A stretch of DNA of 27,038 nt, taken from CAYIEH01 sp964362385. GTDB taxonomy: Bacteria; Patescibacteriota; Minisyncoccia; UBA6257; UBA9933. The notes below the pieces were generated by a model that did no database searches, had not been told where the DNA came from, and saw only the letters and a list, made by a program, of their open reading frames with translations. The stretch lies in the NCBI GenBank assembly GCA_964362385.1, contig CAYIEH010000008.1, forward strand, positions 1 to 27,038, given 5' to 3'. Position numbers and translations under genes: made by a program. Positions 1 through 6,004 of this stretch are shown here, piece after piece. Position 1 is the stretch's first letter; the number at the start of each line of letters is the position of its first letter.

Positions 1-60
1 GTCGCCATAGGCTTTGGCCGACGGCACGCGGGCAGGTATTTACATTTTAAATTAACTATC

Positions 61-657
61 ATGGATATTTTAATTCCCACAATTATAGAAAAAACAATGG
101 GCGGAGAACGCGCCTATGACATTTACTCGCGTTTGTTAAAAGAGCGGATTATTTTTTTGGGCGGCCTGATAAACGACCAGATAGCGAATTCCGTAATCGC
201 GCAATTATTGTTTCTTCAGCATGAAGATCCCAAAAAAGACATTCAGCTTTACATCAATTCGCCGGGCGGAGTCGTAACCGCGGGACTCGCGATTTACGAC
301 ACGATGCAGTACGTCAAACCCGATATCCAGACTATTTGCGTCGGGATGGCGGCGTCAATGGGCGCCGTGCTTTTGGCGGCGGGCAAAAAAGGCAAAAGAT
401 TCACTTTGCCCAATTCCGACATTCTTCTTCATCAGGTGATGGGCGGAGCCGAAGGTCAGGCGGCTGATATTGAAATTACCGCAAAGCACATTGTTTTAAT
501 CAAGGACAAGCTTAACCAGATTATCGCAAAGCACACCGGCCAGCCGTTTCAAAAAGTGGAAAAAGACACGGACCGCGATTTTTATATGACGGCAAACGAA
601 GCGAAAGAATACGGAGTGATTGACGAGATAATCAAGGGGAAGGGAAATAATAGATAG
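61..657 (+). CDS. clpP: ATP-dependent Clp protease proteolytic subunit
   Basis: Cytosolic serine peptidase that forms the double-heptamer chamber of the Clp protease and degrades proteins unfolded by a Clp ATPase. The 198-residue length is normal for the family. The catalytic triad can be read: Ser99 in GMAASMGA, His124 in DILLHQV and Asp173 in DRDFYM. The block YDIYSRLLKERIIFL and the oxyanion-loop region INSPGGVV are highly conserved. The reading frame is open back to base 1, but the homologous mature protein begins near IPTIIEKTMGGERAYD, so ATG 61 is the sensible start. No clear ribosome binding site is visible. The gene stands alone before a strong terminator. A Clp-type ATPase, atypical and membrane-anchored, is encoded at 15474 but is not adjacent. 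Confidence 0.97.
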   Translation: MDILIPTIIEKTMGGERAYDIYSRLLKERIIFLGGLINDQIANSVIAQLLFLQHEDPKKDIQLYINSPGGVVTAGLAIYDTMQYVKPDIQTICVGMAASMGAVLLAAGKKGKRFTLPNSDILLHQVMGGAEGQAADIEITAKHIVLIKDKLNQIIAKHTGQPFQKVEKDTDRDFYMTANEAKEYGVIDEIIKGKGNNR

Positions 658-706
658 TAAATGGTAATATAGTAAGTTAGTTATTTGGTTAATTAGTTAG
701 TTGGAA

Positions 707-745
707 AAACAAAAAACAATCCGTAAAGCGGGTTGTTTTTTGTTT
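707..745 (+). terminator. Rho-independent terminator after clpP
   Basis: A 17-bp inverted repeat (707-723 with 729-745, one G-U pair) closes a 5-nt loop TAAAG. The outer stem is A-rich on the left and T-rich on the right, so the hairpin works as a terminator for clpP. The T-rich arm may also hold a weak -35 (TTGTTT, 733-738) paired with TAAAAT at 756-761 as promoter of the next operon; that promoter is speculative. Confidence 0.85.
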
Positions 746-789
746 GCGTATTTGATAAAATTTAATTAATTGAAAATTCACTACAGAGT

Positions 790-1947
790 ATGAAGATAGG
801 ATTTTTCGAAATTGAGGATTGGGAAATTGATTTTTTGAAAAAATTTTTTGGCGCCGCGCCGGTTGAATTGTTTTTCAGCAAAGAAAAATTAAACAAAGAC
901 AATTTGCCGGAAATCCTTCGGCAAAGCTCCCGCCAAAGGCGTCGCCCGTGGCGAACCTCGTCCAAATGGACGGGAGACTCGCTTGCCCCGCTTGATTCGA
1001 GTCAAAGCGGGCCACAGGCGGCAGGGCAAGTCCTTCGGCAAGGCTCAGGGCAAGCAGATTTTAATATTATCTCGGTTTTCGTCGGCTCAAAAATTGATAA
1101 AGAAACAATAGAAGCCTTTCCTGATTTAAAATTAATAACCACCCGTTCAACCGGCTTTGACCATATTGATCTGGAAGCGACAAAATCCAAAAATATCTTA
1201 ACAGCGTATGTTCCCGGGTACGGCGACAATACCGTGGCTGAATTCGCTTTTGGTTTGCTTTTGACTTTATCCCGGAAGCTGTATCAGGGAATTGACAGAA
1301 TTAGAGAAACCGGAACTTTTTCCTACGAAGGATTAAGAGGTTTTGATTTAAAAGACAAAACAATCGGCATTGTGGGAACCGGCAGAATAGGGCAATACGC
1401 GGTAAAAATCGCGAAAGGACTCGGGATGAATGTGATTGCGTTTGACGCGTTTCCCAATGAGAAATTGGCGCAGGAGCTTGGCTTTAAATATGTTTCCTTT
1501 GATGAATTGTTGGCCCGGTCAGATGTGATTGATTTGCACGTGCCATATCTTCCGACAACCCATCATTTAATAAATAAGGACAATATTTCTAAAATTAAAA
1601 AAGGAGCGATACTTATCAACACCAGCCGCGGAGCAATCGTGGAAACCGAAGCTTTGGTCAAGGCGTTAAACGAAGGAATCTTGGGCGGAGCGGGCTTGGA
1701 TGTTTTGGAAGAAGAAGGCGTTATCCAGGATGAGAAATTTCTGCTTTTATACGGACATCCTGAAGAGCATAATTTAAAAGTCGTTTTGGCAAACCATGTT
1801 TTAATTGATATGCCCAATGTGGCGATTACTCCGCACAACGCCTTTAACACTCAGGAAGCGCTCCAGAGAATTTTGGATACTGACATAAATAATATAAAAT
1901 CATATATAGAAAAAGGCGAACCGGTTTTTAAGATACCTGGGAAGTAA
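790..1947 (+). CDS. D-isomer-specific 2-hydroxyacid dehydrogenase (D-lactate dehydrogenase-like)
   Basis: NAD-dependent oxidoreductase interconverting a 2-keto acid and a D-2-hydroxy acid; D-lactate formation from pyruvate is a plausible role in a fermentative cell but the substrate cannot be fixed from sequence. The Rossmann motif GTGRIG lies at residues 196-201. The family catalytic residues are visible: Arg280 (NTSRGAIV), a Glu in LEEEG (307-309) and His349 (TPHNAF). At 385 aa it is about 45-50 residues longer than usual. The excess is residues ~43-89, a Gln/Arg/Ser/Gly-rich low-complexity stretch in the N-terminal substrate domain that is encoded by palindromic repeat DNA (914-1054) and remains in frame. 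The downstream genes follow closely on the same strand. Confidence 0.93.
   Translation: MKIGFFEIEDWEIDFLKKFFGAAPVELFFSKEKLNKDNLPEILRQSSRQRRRPWRTSSKWTGDSLAPLDSSQSGPQAAGQVLRQGSGQADFNIISVFVGSKIDKETIEAFPDLKLITTRSTGFDHIDLEATKSKNILTAYVPGYGDNTVAEFAFGLLLTLSRKLYQGIDRIRETGTFSYEGLRGFDLKDKTIGIVGTGRIGQYAVKIAKGLGMNVIAFDAFPNEKLAQELGFKYVSFDELLARSDVIDLHVPYLPTTHHLINKDNISKIKKGAILINTSRGAIVETEALVKALNEGILGGAGLDVLEEEGVIQDEKFLLLYGHPEEHNLKVVLANHVLIDMPNVAITPHNAFNTQEALQRILDTDINNIKSYIEKGEPVFKIPGK
914..1054 (+). repeat. Composite palindromic repeat inserted in frame in the dehydrogenase gene
   Basis: GC-rich 141-bp block, unlike the AT-rich gene around it. It begins and ends with related units: CCTTCGGCAAAGCTC at its left end and CCTTCGGCAAGGCTCAGG at its right end. 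Between them lie small hairpins such as CGTCC-AAAT-GGACG (959-971) and CCCGCTT.../...AAGCGGG (987-1011). It contains no stop in the host frame. The same core recurs at 2139, 24491-24572 and 25326. Confidence 0.75.
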
Positions 1948-1962
1948 AACATTAATAGTAAG

Positions 1963-2115
1963 ATGGCTATAAAACCGAAATGCGACAATTGTAAGAAAGA
2001 ATTAAATCAATTCGGCGCGATTGTATTAAGCCCTCCAGATAAGAAAAGTTTTGTTAAAAAGATTCATTTATGCGTCAATTGTCATAAAAAAGTTTTAAAA
2101 TTCATTAAAAAATAA
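1963..2115 (+). CDS. 50-aa zinc-ribbon protein
   Basis: Small protein starting MAIKPKCDNCKKELNQFGAI. Two CxxC pairs (Cys7/Cys10 in CDNC and Cys37/Cys40 in CVNC), separated by 26 residues, form a probable zinc ribbon. The rest is Lys-rich and ends KVLKFIKK. It sits 15 bp after the dehydrogenase stop and 4 bp before gap, in the same direction, so it is almost certainly co-transcribed. Nothing in it identifies a partner; nucleic-acid or protein binding is typical for such ribbons but is only an inference here. Confidence 0.7.
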   Translation: MAIKPKCDNCKKELNQFGAIVLSPPDKKSFVKKIHLCVNCHKKVLKFIKK

Positions 2116-2119
2116 AAAT

Positions 2120-3205
2120 ATGGTAAAAACAAAAATCGCCCTTCGGCAAGCTCAGGACAATCCTAAAAGGATTGCTATCAATGGGTTTGGAAGAATCGGC
2201 CGTTTGTTTCTCCGGCAAATTATTAATGAGCCGAATATTGAAGTGGTCGCCATAAACGATTTGGGAGATATTGAAAACCTCGCTTATTTACTGAAATATG
2301 ACAGCGTGTATAGAACTTACGAGCGACAAGTGACATGCGACCACCGCCACGGCGAGGCAGGCAATGAACAAGGGAAAATTATTGTTGACGGTAAAGAGAT
2401 AAAGTTTATTTCCGAAAAAGACCCGGCCAAATTGCCGTGGAAGGATTTAGGCGTTGATATTGTAATTGAATCAACCGGAGTTTTTGAATCGTACGAAAAA
2501 GCAAAAGCGCATTTGAATGCCGGAGCCAAAAGAGTCGTTTTAACCGCGCCGGCAAAAGATTCTGACGGAGAATTGGGAAAAACCGTTTTATTAGGAATCA
2601 ATGAAGGCGCGCTGAAAACTTGTTTAATTTCTTCAAACGCTTCCTGCACCACCAACGCCGCCTCGCCGGTAATCGCCGTGCTTTCGGAAAATCCCGGAAT
2701 CGCCAAAGCGGTTTTAAACACGGTTCACGCGATGACCAACACCCAGACCGTTGTTGATAGCCCGGTGAAAGGCGCGGATTTCAGGCGCGGGCGGGCGGCG
2801 TCCCAAAATATAATTCCTTCCACAACTGGCGCGGCAATCGCCGTAACAAGAGCGTTTAAGGAGATGGAAGGGAAGTTTGATGGCATTGCCATTAGAATTC
2901 CGGTTATAACAGGCTCAATCGCGGACATTACTTTTGTTTCAAAAAGGAAAACTTCAGCCGAAGAAATAAACAAAATTTTGACAGACGCGGCAAACTCTCT
3001 ATGCTGGAAAGGAATTTTGAAAGTCGTTGATGAGCAGATTGTTTCTTCCGACATTATCGGCGAGCCGTACGCTGCGGTCGTGGATTTGAAATTCACCAAA
3101 GTCATTGACAACGATTTGGTAAAAGTTTTGAGCTGGTACGACAACGAATGGGGGTATGCGGCGACGTTGGTTAAACATGTTCTGAAAGCGGCGGAAATCA
3201 TATAG
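2120..3205 (+). CDS. gap: Glyceraldehyde-3-phosphate dehydrogenase, type I
   Basis: Glycolytic enzyme: glyceraldehyde-3-phosphate + NAD+ + Pi to 1,3-bisphosphoglycerate. NAD-binding motif INGFGRIGR is at residues 20-28. The catalytic Cys176 is in SNASCTTNA (the usual second Cys of this motif is Ala here), and the partner His203 is in TVHAMTN. The C-terminal signature SWYDNEWGYA is intact. At 361 aa it is 20-25 residues longer than usual. Residues ~8-16 (LRQAQDNPK) come from a palindromic repeat placed between the start codon and the first beta strand. A second extra stretch at ~70-84 (VTCDHRHGEAGNEQ) is also absent from typical homologs. No in-frame ATG follows the repeat before the Rossmann motif, so ATG 2120 is the best start; an ATT near 2175 is the only alternative. 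Confidence 0.96.
   Translation: MVKTKIALRQAQDNPKRIAINGFGRIGRLFLRQIINEPNIEVVAINDLGDIENLAYLLKYDSVYRTYERQVTCDHRHGEAGNEQGKIIVDGKEIKFISEKDPAKLPWKDLGVDIVIESTGVFESYEKAKAHLNAGAKRVVLTAPAKDSDGELGKTVLLGINEGALKTCLISSNASCTTNAASPVIAVLSENPGIAKAVLNTVHAMTNTQTVVDSPVKGADFRRGRAASQNIIPSTTGAAIAVTRAFKEMEGKFDGIAIRIPVITGSIADITFVSKRKTSAEEINKILTDAANSLCWKGILKVVDEQIVSSDIIGEPYAAVVDLKFTKVIDNDLVKVLSWYDNEWGYAATLVKHVLKAAEII
2139..2163 (+). repeat. Repeat unit within the first codons of gap
   Basis: The sequence CCTTCGGCAAGCTCAGGAC and its flanks match the unit at 1031-1054 and give the peptide LRQAQD in the same frame as LRQGSGQ in the dehydrogenase gene. Finding the same unit near the N-terminus of two neighbouring enzymes argues for a mobile or recombining element tolerated as a protein insertion. 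Confidence 0.75.
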
Positions 3206-3219
3206 CTTAAAATCAGGAA

Positions 3220-3519
3220 ATGATAATAAAAAATAAAATTGAAGAAAATTCGCTTCAGCCGCCATTTATAAAAGCGGCGGCGGACATAAAAAGAGAAATT
3301 GTTTCAATCGGCTGCGAATTGCATATAGATTGCGCCGAGGAGCTTGCGGAAAACGGCTCGAAAATCAATGATTTGTGGGGCTTCAACATTTATCCCGACA
3401 AGAAGCTGGACTTTATTTCTTTAATAAATATCAGGCCGGCTGACAATAACAGGACCATGGAAATAAAAAGCGAAGAGATTCGCGACAGAATTAAAAAAAT
3501 CGTTGAAAAACTATTTTAA
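3220..3519 (+). CDS. DUF5674 family protein
   Basis: A 99-residue cytosolic protein without membrane segments. The pattern ELHIDCAEELAENGSK, then LWGFNIYP, then ISLINIRPADNNRTMEI, with a charged helix at the C-terminus, matches what I recall of DUF5674, a small conserved family of unknown function common in Patescibacteria and some other phyla. The start is preceded by CAGGAA with very short spacing. It lies 14 bp after gap, and its stop overlaps the next start (TAATG), indicating translational coupling. No biochemical role can be given. Confidence 0.7.
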   Translation: MIIKNKIEENSLQPPFIKAAADIKREIVSIGCELHIDCAEELAENGSKINDLWGFNIYPDKKLDFISLINIRPADNNRTMEIKSEEIRDRIKKIVEKLF

Positions 3520-3785
3520 TGACCTTGGAACGCTGGAAAACTTTTTCATTCAGAGATCAAATGGGGCATATCGCTTCTGAAATTTTGCGCGCTGATTTGA
3601 TGATGAAAAAAGATAAAAATATTTATTTGCAGATGATTGAACGAGCCATAAGCTTAGTTGATTTAACGTTGAATGATGAAAAATGGCGCGGCAACTTTTT
3701 ACGATTATTTATTTTACGCGATGAATTAGCAAGGGTATATTTAGGGGAAAATAAAGATTTAAAAAAATTAATCGCTGCCCTGTAA
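3519..3785 (+). CDS. Small helical protein of unknown function
   Basis: An 88-residue, highly charged, probably all-helical protein (MTLERWKTFSFRDQMGHIAS at the N-terminus, then LRADLMMKKDKNIYLQMIER). It overlaps the preceding DUF5674 gene by one base and ends 10 bp before rpiB, so operon membership supports it as a real gene. I do not recognise the family. No membrane segment, metal site or enzyme motif is visible. Confidence 0.6.
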   Translation: MTLERWKTFSFRDQMGHIASEILRADLMMKKDKNIYLQMIERAISLVDLTLNDEKWRGNFLRLFILRDELARVYLGENKDLKKLIAAL

Positions 3786-3795
3786 TTTTTAAAAT

Positions 3796-4248
3796 ATGAT
3801 AATCTATATCGGCGCCGACCACAGGGGGTTTGAACTTAAAGAAGAGCTTAAAAAATTTCTGGCCGAGAGCGGCTACGAAGTCGTTGACTTGGGCAACGAC
3901 CATTACGACGCGAACGACGATTATCCGGATTTCGCAAAACTTGTTGCTCAAAAAATTTCCAATAATCCGGAAGACCGCGGGATTTTAATTTGCCGTTCAG
4001 GCGCGGGCGTTGACATTGTCGCCAATAAATTCAAAGGCGTGCGTTCGGCTTTGGTGACCAATGTCAAACAGGCGGAACTTGTGCGAAAAGACGACGACAC
4101 GAATGTTTTGAGTTTGGCTTCGGAACTGACAAATAAAGAGCAAGCCAAAAAAATCGTTGATGTCTGGCTCAAAACTCCGTTTTCCGGTTTGGAGAAAGAT
4201 AAAAGGAGAATCAATAAAATCAGCGAGCTGGGGTTGACAAATAAATAG
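3796..4248 (+). CDS. rpiB: Ribose-5-phosphate isomerase B
   Basis: RpiB/LacA-family sugar-phosphate isomerase interconverting ribose-5-phosphate and ribulose-5-phosphate in the non-oxidative pentose phosphate pathway. The N-terminus YIGADHRGFELKEELKKFL has the substrate-binding Asp8-His9. The active-site Cys66 is in CRSGAGVDIVANK, where the usual CGTGIG reads CRSGAG. The 150-aa length is typical. It closes the operon that also encodes GAPDH. A transketolase N-subunit lies at 18794, so the pathway seems represented in the window. A good promoter for the DGR target overlaps its 3' end. Confidence 0.95.
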   Translation: MIIYIGADHRGFELKEELKKFLAESGYEVVDLGNDHYDANDDYPDFAKLVAQKISNNPEDRGILICRSGAGVDIVANKFKGVRSALVTNVKQAELVRKDDDTNVLSLASELTNKEQAKKIVDVWLKTPFSGLEKDKRRINKISELGLTNK

Positions 4249-4262
4249 TTTTTTGTTATTAT
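4234..4262 (+). promoter_or_regulatory. Promoter for the DGR target gene
   Basis: TTGACA at 4234-4239 (full -35 consensus), a 17-bp spacer, then TATTAT at 4257-4262 (five of six -10 matches). It overlaps the last codons of rpiB and predicts transcription from about 4269, giving a leader of roughly 180 nt before ATG 4453. Confidence 0.65.
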
Positions 4263-4310
4263 TTTAGTATAAATTTAGCACCTTAAAAACCGCATAAATA
4301 CTTGCATAAA

Positions 4311-4363
4311 TTTAATTGCAGATTTTAGGGTATTATGAAAGTACTATAAAATCTGCAATTAAA
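4311..4363 (+). promoter_or_regulatory. 17-bp inverted repeat in the DGR target leader
   Basis: Positions 4311-4327 are the exact reverse complement of 4347-4363, with a 19-nt loop. It lies inside the predicted 5' leader of the target mRNA. A second small hairpin, GTCGC-TAAAAC-GCGAC, ends just before the strong Shine-Dalgarno AAAAGGAGGA (4437-4446, seven bases before ATG 4453 counted from GGAGG). It could be an operator, an mRNA stabiliser or a weak terminator for rpiB; there is no good T run after it. Confidence 0.6.
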
Positions 4364-4452
4364 CGGTAAACTCTAAGTCTTGCATGGGGTAAGAATAAGA
4401 GTAAATCATAACTATGCGTCGCTAAAACGCGACCGTAAAAGGAGGACTTGCG

Positions 4453-5076
4453 ATGAAAGAAGCAACCCTTAAGCAGGCAGGGAAAGTACTGGAACTCATC
4501 GGACAGAAAGAAACCCCCTGCGAGCAGCTCCAGAAGCTCCTTGGTTCTGGATTGTTTTCGGACTTACTGGATGCCAACGTTGACTCGGTCAACCGCGATA
4601 TATTCAGAGAGTCAATCGGCCTTAAGTCTCTCGGTGTCTATGCCGCGATCACTGGTCATACCATTCCGATTAATTACAACCGTTCGGTGGAGGACGGGAT
4701 CAAAGCTGGCAACTACGACTGGAAAAACAATGACATCACGTCAAAACATTTTCCGTCGCAGGAAACCGGTTCGAGGGAAGTAGTAATCGAACTGTTCCAC
4801 TTCGGCAAAGATATGAGCACCGACGAGGTTCTCGCCGAATTGGATAAACAGGGCTACAGACCGGCAACGCTTAAAGAACTTCTCCCTCTGGGCGAAAAGT
4901 ATCCCAACCTTCAGAGGGAATTTCCGATTATTGCTCTTGGTTCTGTCTGGCAGGGCTCGGTTGGCGACCGCTACTGCCCGTGCCTCAGCAGGGGCGGTTC
5001 GGTGCGCCGTCTGCTCTTGCGCTGGATCGACTACAGGTGGGATGTCTATTGTCGTTTCGCGGTTGTCCGCAAGTAA
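4453..5076 (+). CDS. DGR target (variable) protein
   Basis: 207-residue protein diversified at its C-terminus. Residues ~1-60 are helical. The middle includes IELFHFGKDMSTDEVLAELD and GYRPATLKELLPLGEKYP, a segment I associate with hypothetical proteins of CPR genomes. Residues 163-207 are the variable region, ending CRFAVVRK directly at the stop, a pattern like the C-type-lectin/formylglycine-generating fold of other DGR targets. Against the template, 14 residues differ (168, 170, 172, 177, 179, 181, 184, 186, 188, 190, 194, 197-199), while Trp, Cys, Pro and Leu scaffold residues are kept. No signal peptide or membrane segment is seen, so an intracellular or unconventionally exported ligand-binding role is possible. 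It has the strong ribosome site AAAAGGAGGA and its own promoter. Confidence 0.88.
   Translation: MKEATLKQAGKVLELIGQKETPCEQLQKLLGSGLFSDLLDANVDSVNRDIFRESIGLKSLGVYAAITGHTIPINYNRSVEDGIKAGNYDWKNNDITSKHFPSQETGSREVVIELFHFGKDMSTDEVLAELDKQGYRPATLKELLPLGEKYPNLQREFPIIALGSVWQGSVGDRYCPCLSRGGSVRRLLLRWIDYRWDVYCRFAVVRK
4938..5072 (+). repeat. DGR variable repeat (VR)
   Basis: Aligns gap-free with 5448-5582 (offset 510) over 135 bp. There are 20 differences: 4954, 4955, 4960, 4961, 4966, 4982, 4988, 4994, 5002, 5003, 5008, 5009, 5014, 5015, 5020, 5021, 5032, 5041, 5045 and 5047. Every one is an A in the template (11 to G, 6 to T, 3 to C). The last 23 bases (5050-5072) are identical in both copies and almost free of A, as expected for the initiation-of-mutagenic-homing segment. 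Identity breaks off one or two bases after this. Confidence 0.96.
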
Positions 5077-5082
5077 AAACCT

Positions 5083-5122
5083 GGAATCTTGGGAACTGAA
5101 AACTTTTCAGTCCCTGGGTTCC
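5083..5122 (+). other. Hairpin just downstream of the VR
   Basis: GGGAACTGA (5091-5099) faces TCAGTCCC (5107-5114) with one bulged A. The stem can be extended by GGAATCTT/TGGGTTCC with G-U pairs. It begins 7 bp after the target stop and has no T run, so it is not the terminator. DGRs such as that of Bordetella phage BPP-1 need a hairpin or cruciform at this place for efficient retrohoming, and no equivalent follows the TR here. That role is inferred. Confidence 0.55.
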
Positions 5123-5130
5123 TTAAGCCT

Positions 5131-5169
5131 TATCCCTGAAATTTCTTCGGAAATTTCAGGGATATTTTT
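5131..5169 (+). terminator. Terminator of the DGR target mRNA
   Basis: A perfect 15-bp stem (5131-5145 with 5150-5164) capped by C(TTCG)G, an exceptionally stable tetraloop, followed by TTTTT. This is a textbook Rho-independent terminator and separates the target transcript from the TR region. Confidence 0.9.
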
Positions 5170-5226
5170 ATTCGCAATTTTTTGTATTATAATGAAAATG
5201 GTATTAGGTAAATATGCGTACGGCTA

Positions 5227-5246
5227 TGTCTGCCTGTCGACAGACA
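5227..5246 (+). repeat. Small dyad TGTCTGCCTGTCGACAGACA
   Basis: A 20-bp dyad in the TR RNA leader. It shares its core (CTGCCTGTCGRCAGACA) with the palindrome at 22371-22392, so it belongs to a dispersed repeat family rather than being specific to the DGR. Confidence 0.55.
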
Positions 5247-5447
5247 AGGTTTTATGCTACCGAATCCAGTATCCATACGTCGGGAATATTTCAAGCTAAG
5301 GTTTGAAATAGAGTGGCGTATGTAGAAACTTCAAATAAAAAATGAAGATACTTGGTGCGCGATATTAGGGAGTGAATTAAAGACTCCGAATAAGATTCAA
5401 TCCCGAGAGTATTCAAAGGATGGTGTAATGGGCGATATTGCGTACAA

Positions 5448-5582
5448 TGGTTCTGTCTGGCAGAACTCGAATGGCAACCGCTACTGCCCGTACCTCAACA
5501 GGGACGGTTCGAAGCGCAATCTGAACTTGAACTGGATCGACAACAGGTGGAATGACAATTGTCGTTTCGCGGTTGTCCGCAA
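5448..5582 (+). repeat. DGR template repeat (TR)
   Basis: Invariant template for the VR. It has about 33 adenines, concentrated in ten AAC/AAT codons plus AAG, TAC and GAC in the target reading frame. All ten Asn codons are altered in the VR. The AAY codon is the usual DGR choice because A-mutagenesis at its first two positions samples many residues and cannot give a stop. The 3' 23 bases match the VR exactly. The TR has the same orientation as the target and the RT. Confidence 0.96.
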
Positions 5583-5594
5583 ATCTTTTCATTT

Positions 5595-5627
5595 CTCCCT
5601 TAATTTTTGTTAGGGGAGTTTTGTTTT
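5595..5627 (+). terminator. Terminator after the template repeat
   Basis: CTCCCTTAA (5595-5603) pairs with TTAGGGGAG (5610-5618, one G-U) around loop TTTTTG, followed by TTTTGTTTTT. It starts 12 bp after the TR and overlaps the last codons of antisense avd. The T run exists only for plus-strand transcription, so it ends the TR RNA before the RT gene. Confidence 0.75.
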
Positions 5628-6004
5628 TCCACTTGCTTTGTCCATCCTCCCAACATTTTTCCGATTTCATTTAATTTCTCTGAAAGATTTATATATTTTT
5701 TATCATCCAGGGATTTTATTTCCCAAGCCATCTGAAGAAGAAATTTAAGCGCATCTAATTTTAAACCGGATTTTTGTAAATAAATAATTTTTTGTTCTTT
5801 AGGCAAACGGCTGGCAGTAAAAAATAAACCAGCGATTTCTATTATTAAAGCGTCAATTTTTACGCCCAATGAATAACGGGATGTTTTAGGAAAATGCGGT
5901 AAAAATTCTTGCCATAATTTGTATAAAATAACTGTTTGGTTAATAATTGTTAAATTACTAGCCAAGAGGAATTTTTCATTATTATGAAAATCAAATTGGT
6001 TCAT
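5600..6004 (-). CDS. avd: DGR accessory variability determinant, four-helix bundle
   Basis: 134-residue helical protein with the Avd pattern: LWQEFLPHFPKTSRYSLGVK, then a helix pair with KLDALKFLLQMAWEI, then the C-terminal IGKMLGGWTK. Avd forms a pentameric barrel that binds the RT and template RNA and is required for mutagenic homing in the model DGR (established for Bordetella phage BPP-1). Unusually, it is on the strand opposite to target, TR and RT. Its first 21 bases (5984-6004) overlap the RT start, and its stop lies in the TR terminator. No clear Shine-Dalgarno is seen. Position and family make it a confident DGR component. Confidence 0.9.
   Translation of the reverse strand: MNQFDFHNNEKFLLASNLTIINQTVILYKLWQEFLPHFPKTSRYSLGVKIDALIIEIAGLFFTASRLPKEQKIIYLQKSGLKLDALKFLLQMAWEIKSLDDKKYINLSEKLNEIGKMLGGWTKQVEKQNSPNKN

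Larger units (their letters stand above)
5188..5627 (+). ncRNA. Template-repeat RNA region of the DGR
   Basis: The 523 bp between target and avd hold no credible protein gene. After the target terminator comes a consensus -10 TATAAT (5188-5193) without a good -35, then a leader rich in inverted repeats: CATACG/CGTATG (5274-5279 with 5317-5322) enclosing ATTTCAA/TTGAAAT (5288-5294 with 5303-5309), CTTCA/TGAAG near 5329-5347, and GGGAGTGAAT with ATTCAATCCC (5368-5377 with 5395-5404, one mismatch). The TR follows at 5448-5582 and a terminator at 5595-5627. A transcript of about 430 nt serving as RT template is expected. Its boundaries are estimates; the start codon at 5428 gives only a translation of the template. 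Confidence 0.7.

Noticed and set aside
1..60. N-terminal extension of ClpP or tail of an upstream gene
   Set aside because: The frame is open, but the sequence has no similarity to a ClpP pre-sequence and ATG 61 fits the family start; 60 bp are too few to identify another gene.
2317..3201. Two long minus-strand ORFs (134 and 158 aa) opposite gap
   Set aside because: They are antisense shadows of a strongly conserved enzyme, with no family features or translation signals.
4311..4363. rpiB terminator
   Set aside because: The stem is AT-rich and not followed by a T run, and it lies downstream of the predicted DGR-target promoter; a leader structure is more likely.
5428..5613. 61-aa ORF across the template repeat
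   Set aside because: It is a translation of the TR in the target frame; it has no ribosome site, lies in a non-coding RNA region and merely mirrors the VR protein end.
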